In this document: positions 19,126 to 31,050 of the stretch, piece after piece
How the letters are laid out: each line of letters starts with the position of its first letter
How positions within the stretch are numbered: the stretch's first letter is position 1
Source of the DNA: Amphiduros pacificus
Lineage: Eukaryota > Annelida > Polychaeta > Phyllodocida > Hesionidae
DNA length: 64,000 nt
Assembly: GCA_949316495.1 (NCBI GenBank)
Contig: OX439004.1
Location: 3,316,501-3,380,500 of the forward strand
Direction: 5' to 3'
Made by a program: the position numbers and the translations under genes
The notes under the pieces: model-generated
What the model was told of the DNA's origin: nothing
What the model saw: the letters and a program-made list of their open reading frames with translations, nothing else
The model's database searches: none

Positions 19126-22100
19126 TCAGACAAATGTTCCTCTCGGATCGTCAAAGTTTTCTGTCAGTTTACTTTTTCTGTCTTCAATGACTTGACTACT
19201 GCTGTGCTGGTTTTCGTATTCTATATCAGCATATACATCCAGCAACTGCCGTAATCTATCCTTCAAAAAATCAATGTTCACATTTTCCTTCCCAGATATT
19301 GGAATAATTTCATCAAATTTTACCAAGTTCTGTGGGTGAAGATCACTATGCAGTACGTGCATATTATCTAAAACAAAAAAAATTAATTTTAACTTTTAAG
19401 ATAAATTTTCTGAGCCTATAATTATAATTCAAAAATGAAAATAAAAGATTATAATAATACTAAGAATAATTTACAAAGTTGTTAATAAATTTAAAAGGTT
19501 TAATATTATAATTATCTTTAATGGCTAAGGTATGGTGAACTTTTACTCCGATATGCTATATTCCATTGACAAGTGACTGACCTTCAAGATGTTGTACATC
19601 ATCTATCAATTCTTTAACTTTATTTTCTGTGTCTCCGATATCAATCTTATTCAGCACCAACACAGCAGGTTTGTTCAGTAGTTCCTCTTTATATAATTCC
19701 AGCTCCTATAAATACAAGTAATTCTCAACATTTATCAAAAAAAAAAAACAATTATCAAATACACAACATTTTGTTTTTTTACTCTGGTAGAGCTTGACAA
19801 ACTACCCAATCTCAGGTATAATATCTTAACATAATTTGCAACTCAGGTATAATATCCTGATATAATTTGCAACTCGGGTATAATATTCTGATATAATTTG
19901 CAACTCAGGAATAATATCCTGATATAATTTGCAACTCAGGAATAATATCCTGATATAATTTGCAACTCAGGTATAATATCCTGATATAATTTGCAACTCA
20001 GGTATAATATCCTGATATAATTTGCAACTCAGGTATAATATCCAGATATAATTTGCAACTGAGGAATAATATCCTGATATAATTTGCAACTCAGGAATAA
20101 TATCCTGATATAATTTGCAACTCAGGAATAATATCCTGATATAATTTGCAACTCAGGTATAATATCCTGATATAATTTGCAACTCAGGTATAATATCCCG
20201 ATATAATTTGCAACTCAGGTATAATATCCCGATATAATTTGCAACTCAGGTATAATATCCCGATATAATTTGCAACTCAGGTATAATATCCTGATATAAC
20301 TGGCAACTCAGGTTGATGTAAAACAGGTTTGTATGGGTAGTTGTCTGCTTCAACACGGTGCAGTTCTGATTTTTTTTCAATATATCTACCCACGCAATGT
20401 GCGTCAATAGTAAGGTAGGCATGTAATGTTCCTGACGCTGTTGAAAGAAAATCTTTACCAGATACTCAGAATTTTTCTTGAATCTTTTCCTAATCACATG
20501 GGTCATAAATTATGTGCGCGGCCTAAAAAAATGAAGCTTGTTTCCAATTTCCCTACCAACCCAAGTTCAAATGAGGTACCCTAAAGTTTTTTGTTTTTGT
20601 TTCACTTTCTAGGTGAAAAAAGCATTGTTCCAGATATGAATTCATGTATATACATATACATATATATTCTTAATATATTTTTTTGCTTTTAACAAAAAAC
20701 AAAAAAAATCAAATAAAAATAAAAATCTATCCTAATTTTTCAGAGCAAGTTATCAGAACAAAAATAATGTATTTTTTTAGTTTAATTTACAAATTAATTA
20801 AAGTTTTGCAATTAAAAACGAACCGGATATTGTTTCTTTTCTTTGCATCATGTAAGACTGTAACGACAAACAGAAACAACATTACTTGTCCTGGACATTT
20901 GAGGATATATGTCCTGGACATTTGAGGATATATGTCCTGGACATTTGAGGATATATGTCTTACCCTGTTCAACAACAAAATGGTCTCCACTGGACTGCGT
21001 ACCGGATAGTTGGGATTCAGCCGGAAGCCGTGGATGTCTACCAGAAAGAGGAGGACCTTGGTTCTCTCCACGTGCTTCAGGAAGCTGTGACCCATTCCCT
21101 TGTTGATGTGAGCGCCCTCTATCAGGCCGGGCAGGTCTGCCATCGTGATCTGAACAAACAATCTCCTTAGTTAATCCTGACCTAATCAAGCAATCTCATT
21201 CATTCAGTAATCCTGACCTAATCAAGCCATCTCATTCATTCAGCAATCCTTACCTAATCAAGCAATCTCAATCACAAAGCAATTGTGATCTAATCAAGCA
21301 ATCTCATTCATTCAGCAATCATGATCTAATCAACGATCTCATTCATTAAGCAATCGTGATCTAATCAAGCAATCTCATTCATTCAGCAATCATGATGTAA
21401 TCAAGCAATCTCATTCATTCAGCAATCATGATGTAATCAAGCAATCTCATTCATTCAGCAATCATGATCTAATCAAGCAATCTCATTCATTCAGCAATCA
21501 TGATGTAATCAAGCAATCTCATTCATTCAGCAATCATGATCTAATCAACGATCTCATTCATTCAGCAATCATGATGTAATCAAGCAATCTCATTCATTCA
21601 GCAATCGTGATCTAATCAAACGATCTCATTCATTAAGCAATCGTGACCTAATCAAGCAATCTCATTCATTAAGCAATCACGATCTTATCAAGCAATCTCA
21701 TCAATTAAAAGGATTAAGCACTAATTTTGCAGAAAACATTTATAATTCACAAATTGATGATAAAAATCTTTCATGTCTCTTAACCTTTTGATTGATGCAT
21801 CTCCATCATTGTCTGTAAAAACCATTTCAACAAGACCCTAATTTAAAGCATACTTAAAAAAGCACAATTCTTTTATATGCTTTGAATAGTGCCAGAATGA
21901 CGTCAACCAGAGCTACTTTGAGCCTAAATTGAGGTAAAAAGAATTCACGCTTCCTGTGTTTACCCATCATGTGCAGCTTATGGCTCAGACAGACCTCTGT
22001 TGGGAGTGCAACTTATTTTATTACTACTCTATGTTTAACTTCAATTTGTCATGATGCTCATATGTGGATAAGCTTTCAATATAACAAATTGTGGAATTAA

Positions 22101-25100
22101 TGCTTAATACCTTTACGCAATTGTGATCTAACTAAGCAATCTCACTCATTTAGCAAATGGTTATTGTTTCACTAAGGCCACATTCATTAAATAATTAGGT
22201 TTAACAGACTGTCATCATCAATATTGGTTGGGAAGTTAGCAATACAAGAAATTGAACAAAGGATAAAATAAAAAAATTGTTTAATTCATGTTAAGATTTG
22301 TCATAATTTGTCCAATCCTAAACTTTAACTTTATTTTTTGTTTTTTTTCTGCAGGGATAATTTTCTTTAAAAAATTAAGTAACCTTAATAAACATAAAAA
22401 CTTTATTGACTTTTTGGGAAATATCTATGGATCAGGTACAAATACTACTGCTGATTTTTGTTCTTTCTTTTGAACTGTTAATATATGTAATTGTACATAC
22501 CCGCCGTTCATCCTCAAAAACCATGGTCCCTATATTGGGATGAATTGTTGTAACTGAAATTTAAATAATACATGAAAAGTAAAATTGATTTGAAATAATT
22601 TAAGTAAGTAGCAATTTATTACAAAAAGGTTTATTTTGTATCATGTGTCTCACAAATAAATAATATGCATATTTATTCTTTATTTTTGGAGAGACGAGAG
22701 AGGAAAATTCTGGATGTAAAAACTAAAAACTCCAGCTCCATTAGGCACCAACTCAGCCGATGGGACCAATCAAGTCTGCAGGAGACCAAATACAGTAAGA
22801 CACAGGCCAAACTAGTGATTCACCAGACTATATCTGATCACATTCATCACCAATGGGACCATAGCACTTGGCGCCACCTGGTAGCACCCATCAGAACCAA
22901 CATTCTGATCTCAAAACTTGAGATCATGAGATAATGCCACATGAACCGCACTATGGCGTCACATAACTCATCACTATGACTATCTCTGTGGTATTTTTTT
23001 CTCGTTGTTCCAAAATGAACAAAAACATATGGCATAGCCCTGAAGAGAGGTCCGCAAAACCTTGAAACAAGCTGTTGGCAGCTGCAGAGTGCACACACTA
23101 ATATTCATATTTTCAGTCTCATCATAAATATTTATTCTTTGTGCAGACAGTTTCTCTTAATACTAACAGACCCAGGATTTATTGAGGAATTTTACAAATA
23201 TAATAAATACCATTTAAAATTGATTTGAAAACAGGAATTACTAAAATTTGTTCAATGTTCAAAAATTCAATGATAACATCTTGAAATTGATCCAAGCCAA
23301 AAAGTGAGACAAATATAGGATTTTTTTCTAAATAAGATTTGAACTTAAGGACCTCTGGACAGAAGGACAGCACCGTGACCCCTTCACTATAATTATCAAC
23401 AAACTGTGCCTTTACAATTCTACAAATTAATGGTTGAGTCCATTTGCAATTCAACAAATTAATGGTTGAGTCCATTTGGAGAGAATGATCCAGCCTATAC
23501 AAATAACTATTCAAAATAAAACAAACAGGGCTGACCTTCATTAACTTAAAACAGTTATTTTAATCTTCTTTAATTTCTGTAAACAATTTTATAAATTAAA
23601 TTGCAATAACAAATGAAGTTCGAGTAACTATTTATATTTTTCAAGTCGTATTTATCCTGCAACAAATGCAGAGGAAGGAGACATATAACAAGGATGGAGA
23701 CATTGCTCATATAAAATACATCAACACTGGGAAAAAATATCAAGAGAATTCAAAACTACTAACTACTTATACGCAAAAAATGTCAATAAATCTAAAAAAT
23801 ACTCACATGCATACTCTCCAACCTTTGGTTTTGCCCTCGATATTGCCCTCAGGAGGGTGGATTTCCCAGCGTTCGGGAAGCTGAAAGAATACACATAAAT
23901 GATGTGATGAAACTCATTTTGTTAAAAATGAATACTTTAATGAGTTAGAAGGTCAGATTTCCATCCATTTTGGTTATAATACAGAGGTATCTATATTTTT
24001 ACTGTTTTAAAATTAATAATTATATTTTGTTATGTATTGAAAGTTCTTACACTAAAAATATTATCTAAATTTGACCTAATCTTGACCTCGTTGGAAAGTC
24101 ATTGGTAAAAGGCTCATTAAATGCTCCCTTAAGCTCCCTGATTACATCCGGAGGACCGGAGCTGAGGATAAATATGTGCATAGCATTTACCCAACGAGTC
24201 CAATGTCTGCGATGAGTTTGAGATCTAGTGTGATGCTATGCGCCTCCCCTCGGAGGCCATGGAAGTTGGACTGTGGACTACCGCCAGCGCCCCCACGTGC
24301 CACCAATACACGATCCCCGACCTCATTTATGTCGCCTGCAAACCGAAAATGAATTCATTATTTTTTAAAGATTTTGGGGAACATATTTTTTCCACTACCC
24401 ATAGAAGGCTTACAGAAAAGAAGAAAATTACATCTAAGGAACATTCTGTTTTAGGAAAAATGATTTGTGAATCTCTTCAAAATCCATTATAAACATTCTT
24501 GTATTCTAGAGATTTAATTTATATTAATTTCATATTTCTGATTTCTGATTTATACTTATAAATATGCTCAAGGTTATTCTCTGGAGACCAACTTACTCGA
24601 AGTTTGTAAATTATATTTTTATTGCATCAATTGATATCTTGTCCACAAAGTCAATAGCTATCTTTGTCTTGTTCACATGAATTTAGAACTGTTTTAAATG
24701 TTTTCATGAGTGCATTTCTCATAGAAATGTCAACAAAAAACATATACGTGATCATTGTTGTTATTTATTCATCATATAAAAAAATATACTTTTTCACATG
24801 GGAGAAATAATTAGATAAATCGTTTTCTGCCTATATTATTTAAGAATGATCCCTTAATTGTAATTCACTTTTCTCAAGAGTTTTGTTTATCAAATAATCT
24901 TTAACAGCATTTGTAAATCAGTTGCTCATATAAATATATAAGATTTCCAAAGATATCTATTTTTTTCGTACCTAATATTTTCCCCTCATCCGTTCTAATG
25001 GTCACCCCTCTGCACGTCTCCAGGGTAACGTCTTTTCCTGGCTCCCCTAATAGTTTACGTTTTCTGAAACACAAAAAAAAAGGATAAATGTTTCTTTCTG

Positions 25101-28100
25101 CACGATAATGCATAGTTTCAATCTACCAAGTTCAGAATGCATTTGTTCTTGTTTAAATTGACTCTGAATGTCTTGCAATACTCCTGATGCGATGCAATCT
25201 TCTCTGCCGTCATAATATATATCACCCCACACTAATCACGTGTCATCCCAAATTGCTATATTTGTGGAAATGAAACATAGTGCCTACTATGCAATCCTTT
25301 TTATTGATATATTATTCTAAAAATTTTATCTTTTTCTAAATCATCCATTTATTATTCTTTGATATTTGCTTTGCAGGCTGGTATAAATTATCATAGATTA
25401 TCACTATCTCTAATGTTCAATGAACAAACTTATCATTATTTGTAACTTATGATAATATTATAACCCAATTATGTTTTTTTTTCCTAATCTAAGTTAAATT
25501 AATTATAAACTCTGTCAATTGTTAAGGTTGCCTAATCAGGAGTTCTGGGTGGCTCCCATGCCAGCGACCTTTTGGTCTTAATGGGAGTCTCCCAGATCCT
25601 TTTTGTAAAGTTCTGAGTTCACTGTAATGCTATAAACCTTTGAAGTGCAAGCTGGGATCCTTATATCTCTCATTTTAGCATATTAATTCTATCAAAAAGT
25701 AGTTCCCTTACGTGCTGTTGCCACCAGTCGTGCCTTTCAGTCGTCTATCTGGTATTCTCTTCAGGGTGTTTTTGAGTGATTGTTTGTCATCTCCGCGTCC
25801 GATGACGTAGACATGGCCGCCGCGTCCTCCGCACCCTCCATAGCTCGGCAGTCCCTGACCTCCAGCTCCTCCACGAACATGCAGGCGAATCTTGTCTTGA
25901 AACTGCTTGGATATATAAAAAATTAAAATGGTGGCAATTTTCAAATTTTAACAGTTATATCTGTAAAAGTACATTAAGTAAAGATGCTATAACAGTTCAT
26001 ATGGTTTCCTCAACTTTCCTGGGTCATTTTTTTTACAAACCTCTGAATGGTTTGTCCTGATCTTGTTTGTAAGAATATATCTTGTTTGTAAGAATATATT
26101 CTTTGTAAGAATAAATTTACACTGCTATGAACACACTTGTCTGGAATCAGCGCTATATGGATACAAATTTTACTATTATTATTACTATTATTATATCTGT
26201 TACAAGCATAGAAATCAAAGTTTAATCTCATGGTTTTGTCAGGCAGTCATATTTAACGTTCAGCCAGACCAGCTGTGATATATGTACCTGTAGAGGGCTC
26301 TGGTGGTAGTTTCAGTATTGGCCACCAGGGGTCAGGGGTAAAGGCGAATAAAGATGGCTGATGTTTGACACAAGGTTTGGAGAGTATTCAACATTATCAG
26401 AGTGCACACACAACATCTGCTGCCAGCACCACCATTACTTCTATATAGAGAGGGGCTGGGCACTCTCTGGTCCCACACATCTGGGCTCAGGTCCAATATC
26501 TGGTCCAATATCTGTACTGAGGGTAGCTATATTTAGCATGTAGAGTGCCCAGGTTAGGGGCGAGTGTGATGACGGGGAAACAAGGATCTATCTGACTCAC
26601 CTCCTGTATCAAGAGAAAGTTTGTGCATATCCAAGCCTTCAATTTCACAATAATTTATACCTAAACCAGAGGCTAATATTTAACACTGAACATGCTGAAT
26701 AAACTAGAGTATTTAATAATATCACATGGATTAAATCAGTGAGCATGTTACGTAGGTCACATCGAGGACAACCTCTGCAACTTTCATGTTTCTTTGAAGT
26801 TGGTTATGTACATCTGATAGTACAAATAAGAATTGGATTGGAAACATTGTGACCACTGTTATCAGAAAATGACTTGCTAATCATATATCTTTCTAACAAG
26901 ATCAACACATCTTCTTTTCATGATTTTTTATATTCATGAAAATGTATGTGTCCATAATTAGTAATGTTTGGTTCAAAAACAACAAAATAATGTAACATAG
27001 TTTTGTGATGCAAAACACCTAAAAGGGGCCCAGCCACCGTTGAATGACAGCCAGCTGTGGTCACAGGAGGCCTGATGGCCTGTGGTCAGCCTGGCCAGGC
27101 AACTTGCTGGGCCAGAGATAGACCATAACCCATACCAGACCTGTGTAATATTGCTTATAAATGTAGTATTGCTTACATGAAATAAAGATTTGTATGACAG
27201 TATTCAGCTGTGCATTGAAATTATGTACTAAAGCATGTGTATTACACTTGTAAGACAGTTTACTGAATTTAAAACATATTTTAATGCAAAATTGATAAAA
27301 TCTACTTTACATAAATTATTTGACAAAGAAATGTCTTTGCCCAATTCTGATTAATTGGAAGGAAAATATTTCTGTGTTTGAATCAAATATAACACCAGAG
27401 ATGGTGATATTTTCACAATGCCAAAAAATATCATTTTCATGGCAACTTAAAAACAATACATTACAAAACATTAGTTTCCATTTTTTTCAATGCCACAACA
27501 GGGTTCAATTGATGTACTCAGCATTGAATGTGACACTGCTATAACTGCTGTCATAACATGTTTATTTAACCACACCATGTTGTTTGTTTACCTTAAGATG
27601 AGGCAGGCTAAGAAATGTAAGCTGCCCTGTTGTGCATATCCTGTTTCCACTTGATAATTACTGGACAGGGAGTCAGTTAGTTTCAAATGATATTTTCAGT
27701 GAAATTTGATATGAGGAGTTACTCTATCCATATGTCAAGGTTGCTCCACTATTATGTAATAGCACTTACCCCATCAACTGTCCATGTTTTCCTCACACTG
27801 TCCACCAATTTGTGTTTTCCTGGGTACAATGACTAACAAAGATCAAAATGTGCAAAGTTGGCTCTAATAGTAATATATAGAAGGGCCTTAGTCTTCTGAA
27901 TCTCATCATACTGGTTACGATATAGTTGTACATTTCCGGTGTGTGCTTTTCACGGGGAAACAAGTGCTGATTTTTATTAAAAAAATCAAGCTCGCGTAAG
28001 TTTGCAAAATCCCAAGGCAAAAAAACCCAAAGCAAAATCCTTGGGCAAAATCCATGAAAATCTTCTTACTCTACCACACACTCACAAATCACTTCTGAAA

Positions 28101-30088
28101 CAAAAGCGCTATCTGACGGTGTGAGCAGAAATTTTGAGCCAAAACATGGTCACCATGGACCGATAATCAGGATATGCTCCATAGACTTACAGGTTAATCA
28201 TGTCAAAACCTCGAACATTTAGACCAAAATCAAAACAAATGTGAGCAAAAAAAAAACATAGGCTGATTGCAAGTCGCCATGCTGCCCCATTGAAAACAAC
28301 ACACCAGGTCTGCACAATTAAAATCTGAAGTGCTCAATTAAAATTGGAATTAAGTTCACAAAAAACTCTCTAAAATCCAATCATTAAAAAAACAAGTTTG
28401 CACTCTGGAGACAGGCAATCGGCCTATGACTATGAGCAATCGCAATGGCTACCTTGTGGCTGCTGCCAGTCGGAGTCTTTTCAAAAGCAGAAACATGTTT
28501 TGTACTTAAGGTCTATAATCCACAATCAGTTTGAAGCATCGGGAGAGAACTTCGGGTGGTCTTGTATATTTACGTAACTGCCTTCGGCACACATGGTGGA
28601 CAAACTCGTTTGCATGAGATTTTTAAATACTCAACTCTTTTAGTGATAATTCATATTTTATGCCATGATTATATCTAAAATGTTCCAAAAAAGTTTGATT
28701 ATTCTTTGGATGGCATTAAATAAAGAAAATATAAATACTTGATATAAGTCACCAGCGGCAAAAACTGAGTTAAAACGGGTTCAATTTAACTAATGAAAAA
28801 TAAAGACTAGCTGGTTAAGTTTACTTTTTCTGTGCTAAATTGACAAATAACATTACTTTGAACATATTTAAGCCAAAAAAAACATAAGTCTGTCCCAGTT
28901 TTTCATTGTGGATTATAGACCTTAAACTTGATCCTGTCCAACCAGGTAAAGTTGCTGTAACAGATAATATCATTTCCTGGGCAATTTTTTACATACCTCA
29001 AAATTGGTTGGACATGTTCCACACAACACATCCCCATTCTTGTGAGAATATATATGTTACAAGCACAGAAATCAAATGTTTATCTCAAGCCATGTGGTTT
29101 CATCAGGCTGCCATCTTTAACGGTCAGCCAGGCCTGCTGCTGCTGACCGGGGTATACCCCACACAGCTGCTGAGGGTAGCTATTTTTAGCATGTGTAGTG
29201 CAAGAACATGACTCCGGTTAGGGGTAGGCACCTGATGGGAGGGCAACAAGCATCCATGTGACATATATGCATGTTTATGTACTATGTAATTCTGAAGGTA
29301 AACTCTGGTATCATTCTTGGCTTTATTTTTTCTGCCTTGGTTTGATATAACTTCTTTCTTCCCATTTAAAAATGAAGCACATGTGTATTGTTTACTTGGT
29401 CATGCAATCAAAACATCCTGTGACGCATGCCCTGTTAGCCCCAGCACCAGCAGGAGCCTGGCAGCTGAGGTGATGACATCACTAGGATTCCCCATGAGGA
29501 AATTTGAAATTTTGAACCCATGGGACTGATATTTTTTCCAGCTCTCCTATTGAATCTTTCTTCAAAAACTTAATATTGACCCATCAAAACCAAAAAGTGA
29601 TGTGTTTACACATGGATTACATTTCTAAATGGTTGGAAGATAACTTATGTCAAATTTTACATCATATTATCTGTTACAGCAACTTTAAATTGTCTCCACC
29701 AATTACCCAAGTATTTTCCTAATAATAACACTTCTGGTCGCTGACAATGTGCAAATGAAAAATAAAGAAAATATCAAGATTCAAGGTGTTTTTCATTTGC
29801 ATGTTTGGAGAGAAGAGTGTTGTCTGAGCTTGAGGGGAAATCACTCCCGCCTTGGTTTTTTTTATCAAATGCACGTCTTGAATTTCATACATTGCAAAGA
29901 AAACATACCTTTGGAGGTTTCTTGGCTGTTATATTTGACAAGGCTGACTTTACAGGTCTTGCCAACAACGATAACCCGACTCTGACCATGATTTCATGCT
30001 GCAAGGATTTTCTTCTTCCACGTGCGGTCCGCTTCGCCACTGCACACAACTCAGCTAGACTACTTCCCGAGCCACTTGCCTCTCCCAT
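19126..30088 (-). CDS. GTPBP10: GTPBP10, Obg-family mitochondrial ribosome-assembly GTPase, 9 exons
   Basis: Exons (minus): 29909-30088, 25712-25902, 24972-25063, 24191-24335, 23807-23880, 22501-22553, 20964-21149, 19582-19705, 19126-19367. All junctions are GT-AG and phases join to a 428-aa protein (human 387). The first ATG (30088) follows an in-frame TGA; the first 60 residues are Arg/Lys/Ser-rich, fitting a mitochondrial presequence. Exons 2-4 encode the glycine-rich Obg domain ([20 protein letters not shown]). The G domain shows G1 GFPNAGKST (203-211), G2 TTIHPNIGT (229-237), G3 DLPG (250-253) then [18 protein letters not shown]4 NKID (326-329) and G5 SGK (373-375). In animals the family assists large mitoribosomal subunit maturation. 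Exons 7 and 8 sit beside minisatellites related to their own splice sites. Identification is from conserved motifs and order. Confidence 0.95.
19805..20312. repeat. 31-bp minisatellite in GTPBP10 intron 7, about 16 copies
   Basis: The unit contains GATATAATTTGCAACTCAGG then TATAATATCCT. On the minus strand the unit reads ...TATTATACCTGAGTTGC then AAATTATATCAG, which resembles the exon 8 acceptor region ...TATTTATAGGAGCTGG then AATTATATAAAG. The likeness is partial. The array ends about 100 bp before the real acceptor. Confidence 0.93.
20889..20962. repeat. Three 23-bp units at the GTPBP10 exon 7 donor
   Basis: Three copies of GGACATTTGAGGATATATG followed by TCCT lie immediately inside intron 7. 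On the minus strand the last exon bases and donor read CAGG|GTAAGACATATATCC, and each repeat reads CCAGGACATATATCC, that is the same sequence without GTAAG. The array therefore starts at the splice donor. Confidence 0.8.
21165..21710. repeat. 36-bp minisatellite next to GTPBP10 exon 7 acceptor, about 15 copies
   Basis: The unit contains CAATCTCATTCATTCAGCAA then TCATGATCTAATCAAG. Read on the gene's (minus) strand each unit has GAGATTGCTTGATTAG followed by ATCATGATTGC. The true exon 7 boundary is GAGATTGTTTGTTCAG|ATCACGATGGC, a match of about 22 of 27 positions across the splice site. A leftover unit at 22117-22160 lies beyond an inserted element. Confidence 0.95.
21711..22115 (+). mobile_element. 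Truncated copy of the GGATTAAGCAC element
   Basis: It begins GGATTAAGCACTAATTTTG and is collinear with the first ~540 bp of the 2.7-kb element at 39427. Shared blocks include AATAGTGCCAGAATGACGTC, GCAGCTTATGGCTCAGACAG and GGAGTGCAACT. It ends inside the family sequence at AATACCTTTA. Units of the 36-bp array lie on both sides, so it inserted into, or was captured by, that array. Confidence 0.8.
26030..26600 (+). repeat. Dispersed repeat in GTPBP10 intron 1, copy A
   Basis: Collinear with 28985-29270: shared order is TGGTTxGxC, TGTTACAAGCA.AGAAATCAA, TCAGGC.G.CAT.TTTAAC, GTCAGCCAG, CTGAGGGTAGCTAT.TTTAGCATGT and GGTTAGGGG. This copy has extra sequence in the middle. Unknown family, noncoding. 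Confidence 0.65.
26601..28030. other. Intron 1 of GTPBP10, central part
   Basis: No exon supported. A GC-rich patch at 27027-27120 (GGGGCCCAGCC... and CAGCCTGGCCAGGCAAC) may be repeat debris; the remainder is AT-rich noncoding sequence. Confidence 0.4.
28506..28925. mobile_element. MITE, 420 bp, TTAA-bounded inverted repeats
   Basis: The ends are TTAAGGTCTATAATCCACAA (28506) and its exact complement ending at 28925. TTAA at both edges fits a TTAA-targeting (piggyBac-like) family, but TTAA may instead belong to the terminal repeat. No open frame of note inside. It lies in GTPBP10 intron 1. Confidence 0.75.
28985..29270 (+). repeat. Dispersed repeat in GTPBP10 intron 1, copy B
   Basis: Second copy of the family described at 26030. 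It is shorter and differs by roughly 15-20%. Confidence 0.65.
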
Positions 30089-30301
30089 GAATCCCACTTT
30101 ATTTGACGGTTTAAATTCTTTTCAATAATTTTGCTGCGAAGGTCAACTATTAACAACAATTTTATGTTTTAAATGATGATATAATATTAATCGTTAAGTA
30201 TATTTGTTATAAAGTGAACATTAACAGATGCACTTGAAAAGAAATTTACGTATTTGTGATTTGTTTACGAGGTAAGACCTGACGACCAACCGGAAGTTTA
30301 C

Positions 30302-30960
30302 ACTCTGTCAAATTATTTCGTGAAAAAATTAATTTGGCAATTATTAGTTCAGCTAAAGTTTGCAGTCCGAATTATTCGTCAACTTTTAACCAGTCACCCT
30401 ACAAGAAGAGGCAAAAATGGTAGGTAAGTACTTTTCTGGATCTAAATTTAGTGAGATGAAACTCGCATTCAGCTGAGCTGGTCATGTTGAAGCTAGCCTG
30501 CAGACAGTGCAGTACTTGTATGTACTCAGCATGTCACTCACTGTCACTGTGTCAGTTGTACTTGTTAGAAGAGATGACGTGTGAGGCACAATATTCAGCT
30601 CAATTGCAAATTAGTACAGCACAGTTTTACTCTGTCAAATTATTTCGTGAAAAAATTAATTTGGCAATAATTAGTTCAGCTAAAGTTTGCAGTCCGAATT
30701 ATTCGTCAACTTTTAACCAGTCACCCTACAAGAAGAGGCAAAAATGGTAGGTAAGTACTTTTCTGGATCTAAATTTAGTGAGATGAAACTCGCATTCAGC
30801 TGAGCTGGTCATGTTGAAGCTAGCCTGCAGACAGTGCAGTACTTGTATGTACTCAGCATGTCACTCACTGTCACTGTGCAAGTGTCAGTAGTACTTGTCA
30901 GAAGAGATGACGTGTGAGGCACAATATTCAGCTCAATTGCAATTAGTACAGCACAGTTTT
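30302..30960 (+). repeat. Tandem duplication, unit about 330 bp, upstream of GTPBP10
   Basis: Copy 1 is 30302-30628 and copy 2 starts at 30629 (both ACTCTGTCAAATTATTTCGTG in outline). They are almost identical; copy 2 carries a small insertion near 30880. Each copy has GGCAAAAATGGTAG followed by the strong donor-like GTAAGTAC, and each ends in right-end sequence of the mariner-type MITE. The duplication therefore post-dates the MITE. It starts 214 bp upstream of the GTPBP10 start codon. Confidence 0.9.
30400..30432 (+). promoter_or_regulatory. Possible first exon end of a divergent transcript
   Basis: AAGAGGCAAAAATGGTAG is followed by GTAAGTAC, a near-consensus splice donor, on the strand opposite GTPBP10. 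It is repeated at about 30747 in the tandem duplicate. No downstream plus-strand exon could be found before 42 kb, so this may be only a chance donor in a promoter region. Confidence 0.25.
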
Positions 30961-31029
30961 ACTTGATATTTGACAGAGTTAAAAATGTCTGAGTCTCTTC
31001 TGCTGGTTTTGGACAGATGCCGGTCACTG
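30961..31029 (+). mobile_element. Right end of a Tc1/mariner-type MITE
   Basis: It is homologous to 8719-8787 (GTTAAAAATGTC.GAGT, CTGC.GGTT..GGACAG, TGCCGGTCACTG) and ends in TGCCGGTCACTG followed by TA. Family sequence continues upstream into the duplicated unit to about 30905, and the left terminus is missing. Confidence 0.75.
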
Positions 31030-31050
31030 TAGATGTAGATTCAGATTGCT

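Noticed and set aside
22907-22929. Palindrome GATCTCAA...TTGAGATC as a binding site or hairpin gene
   Set aside because: Eight-base arms with a 3-base loop in a short repeat-like stretch; no supporting context.
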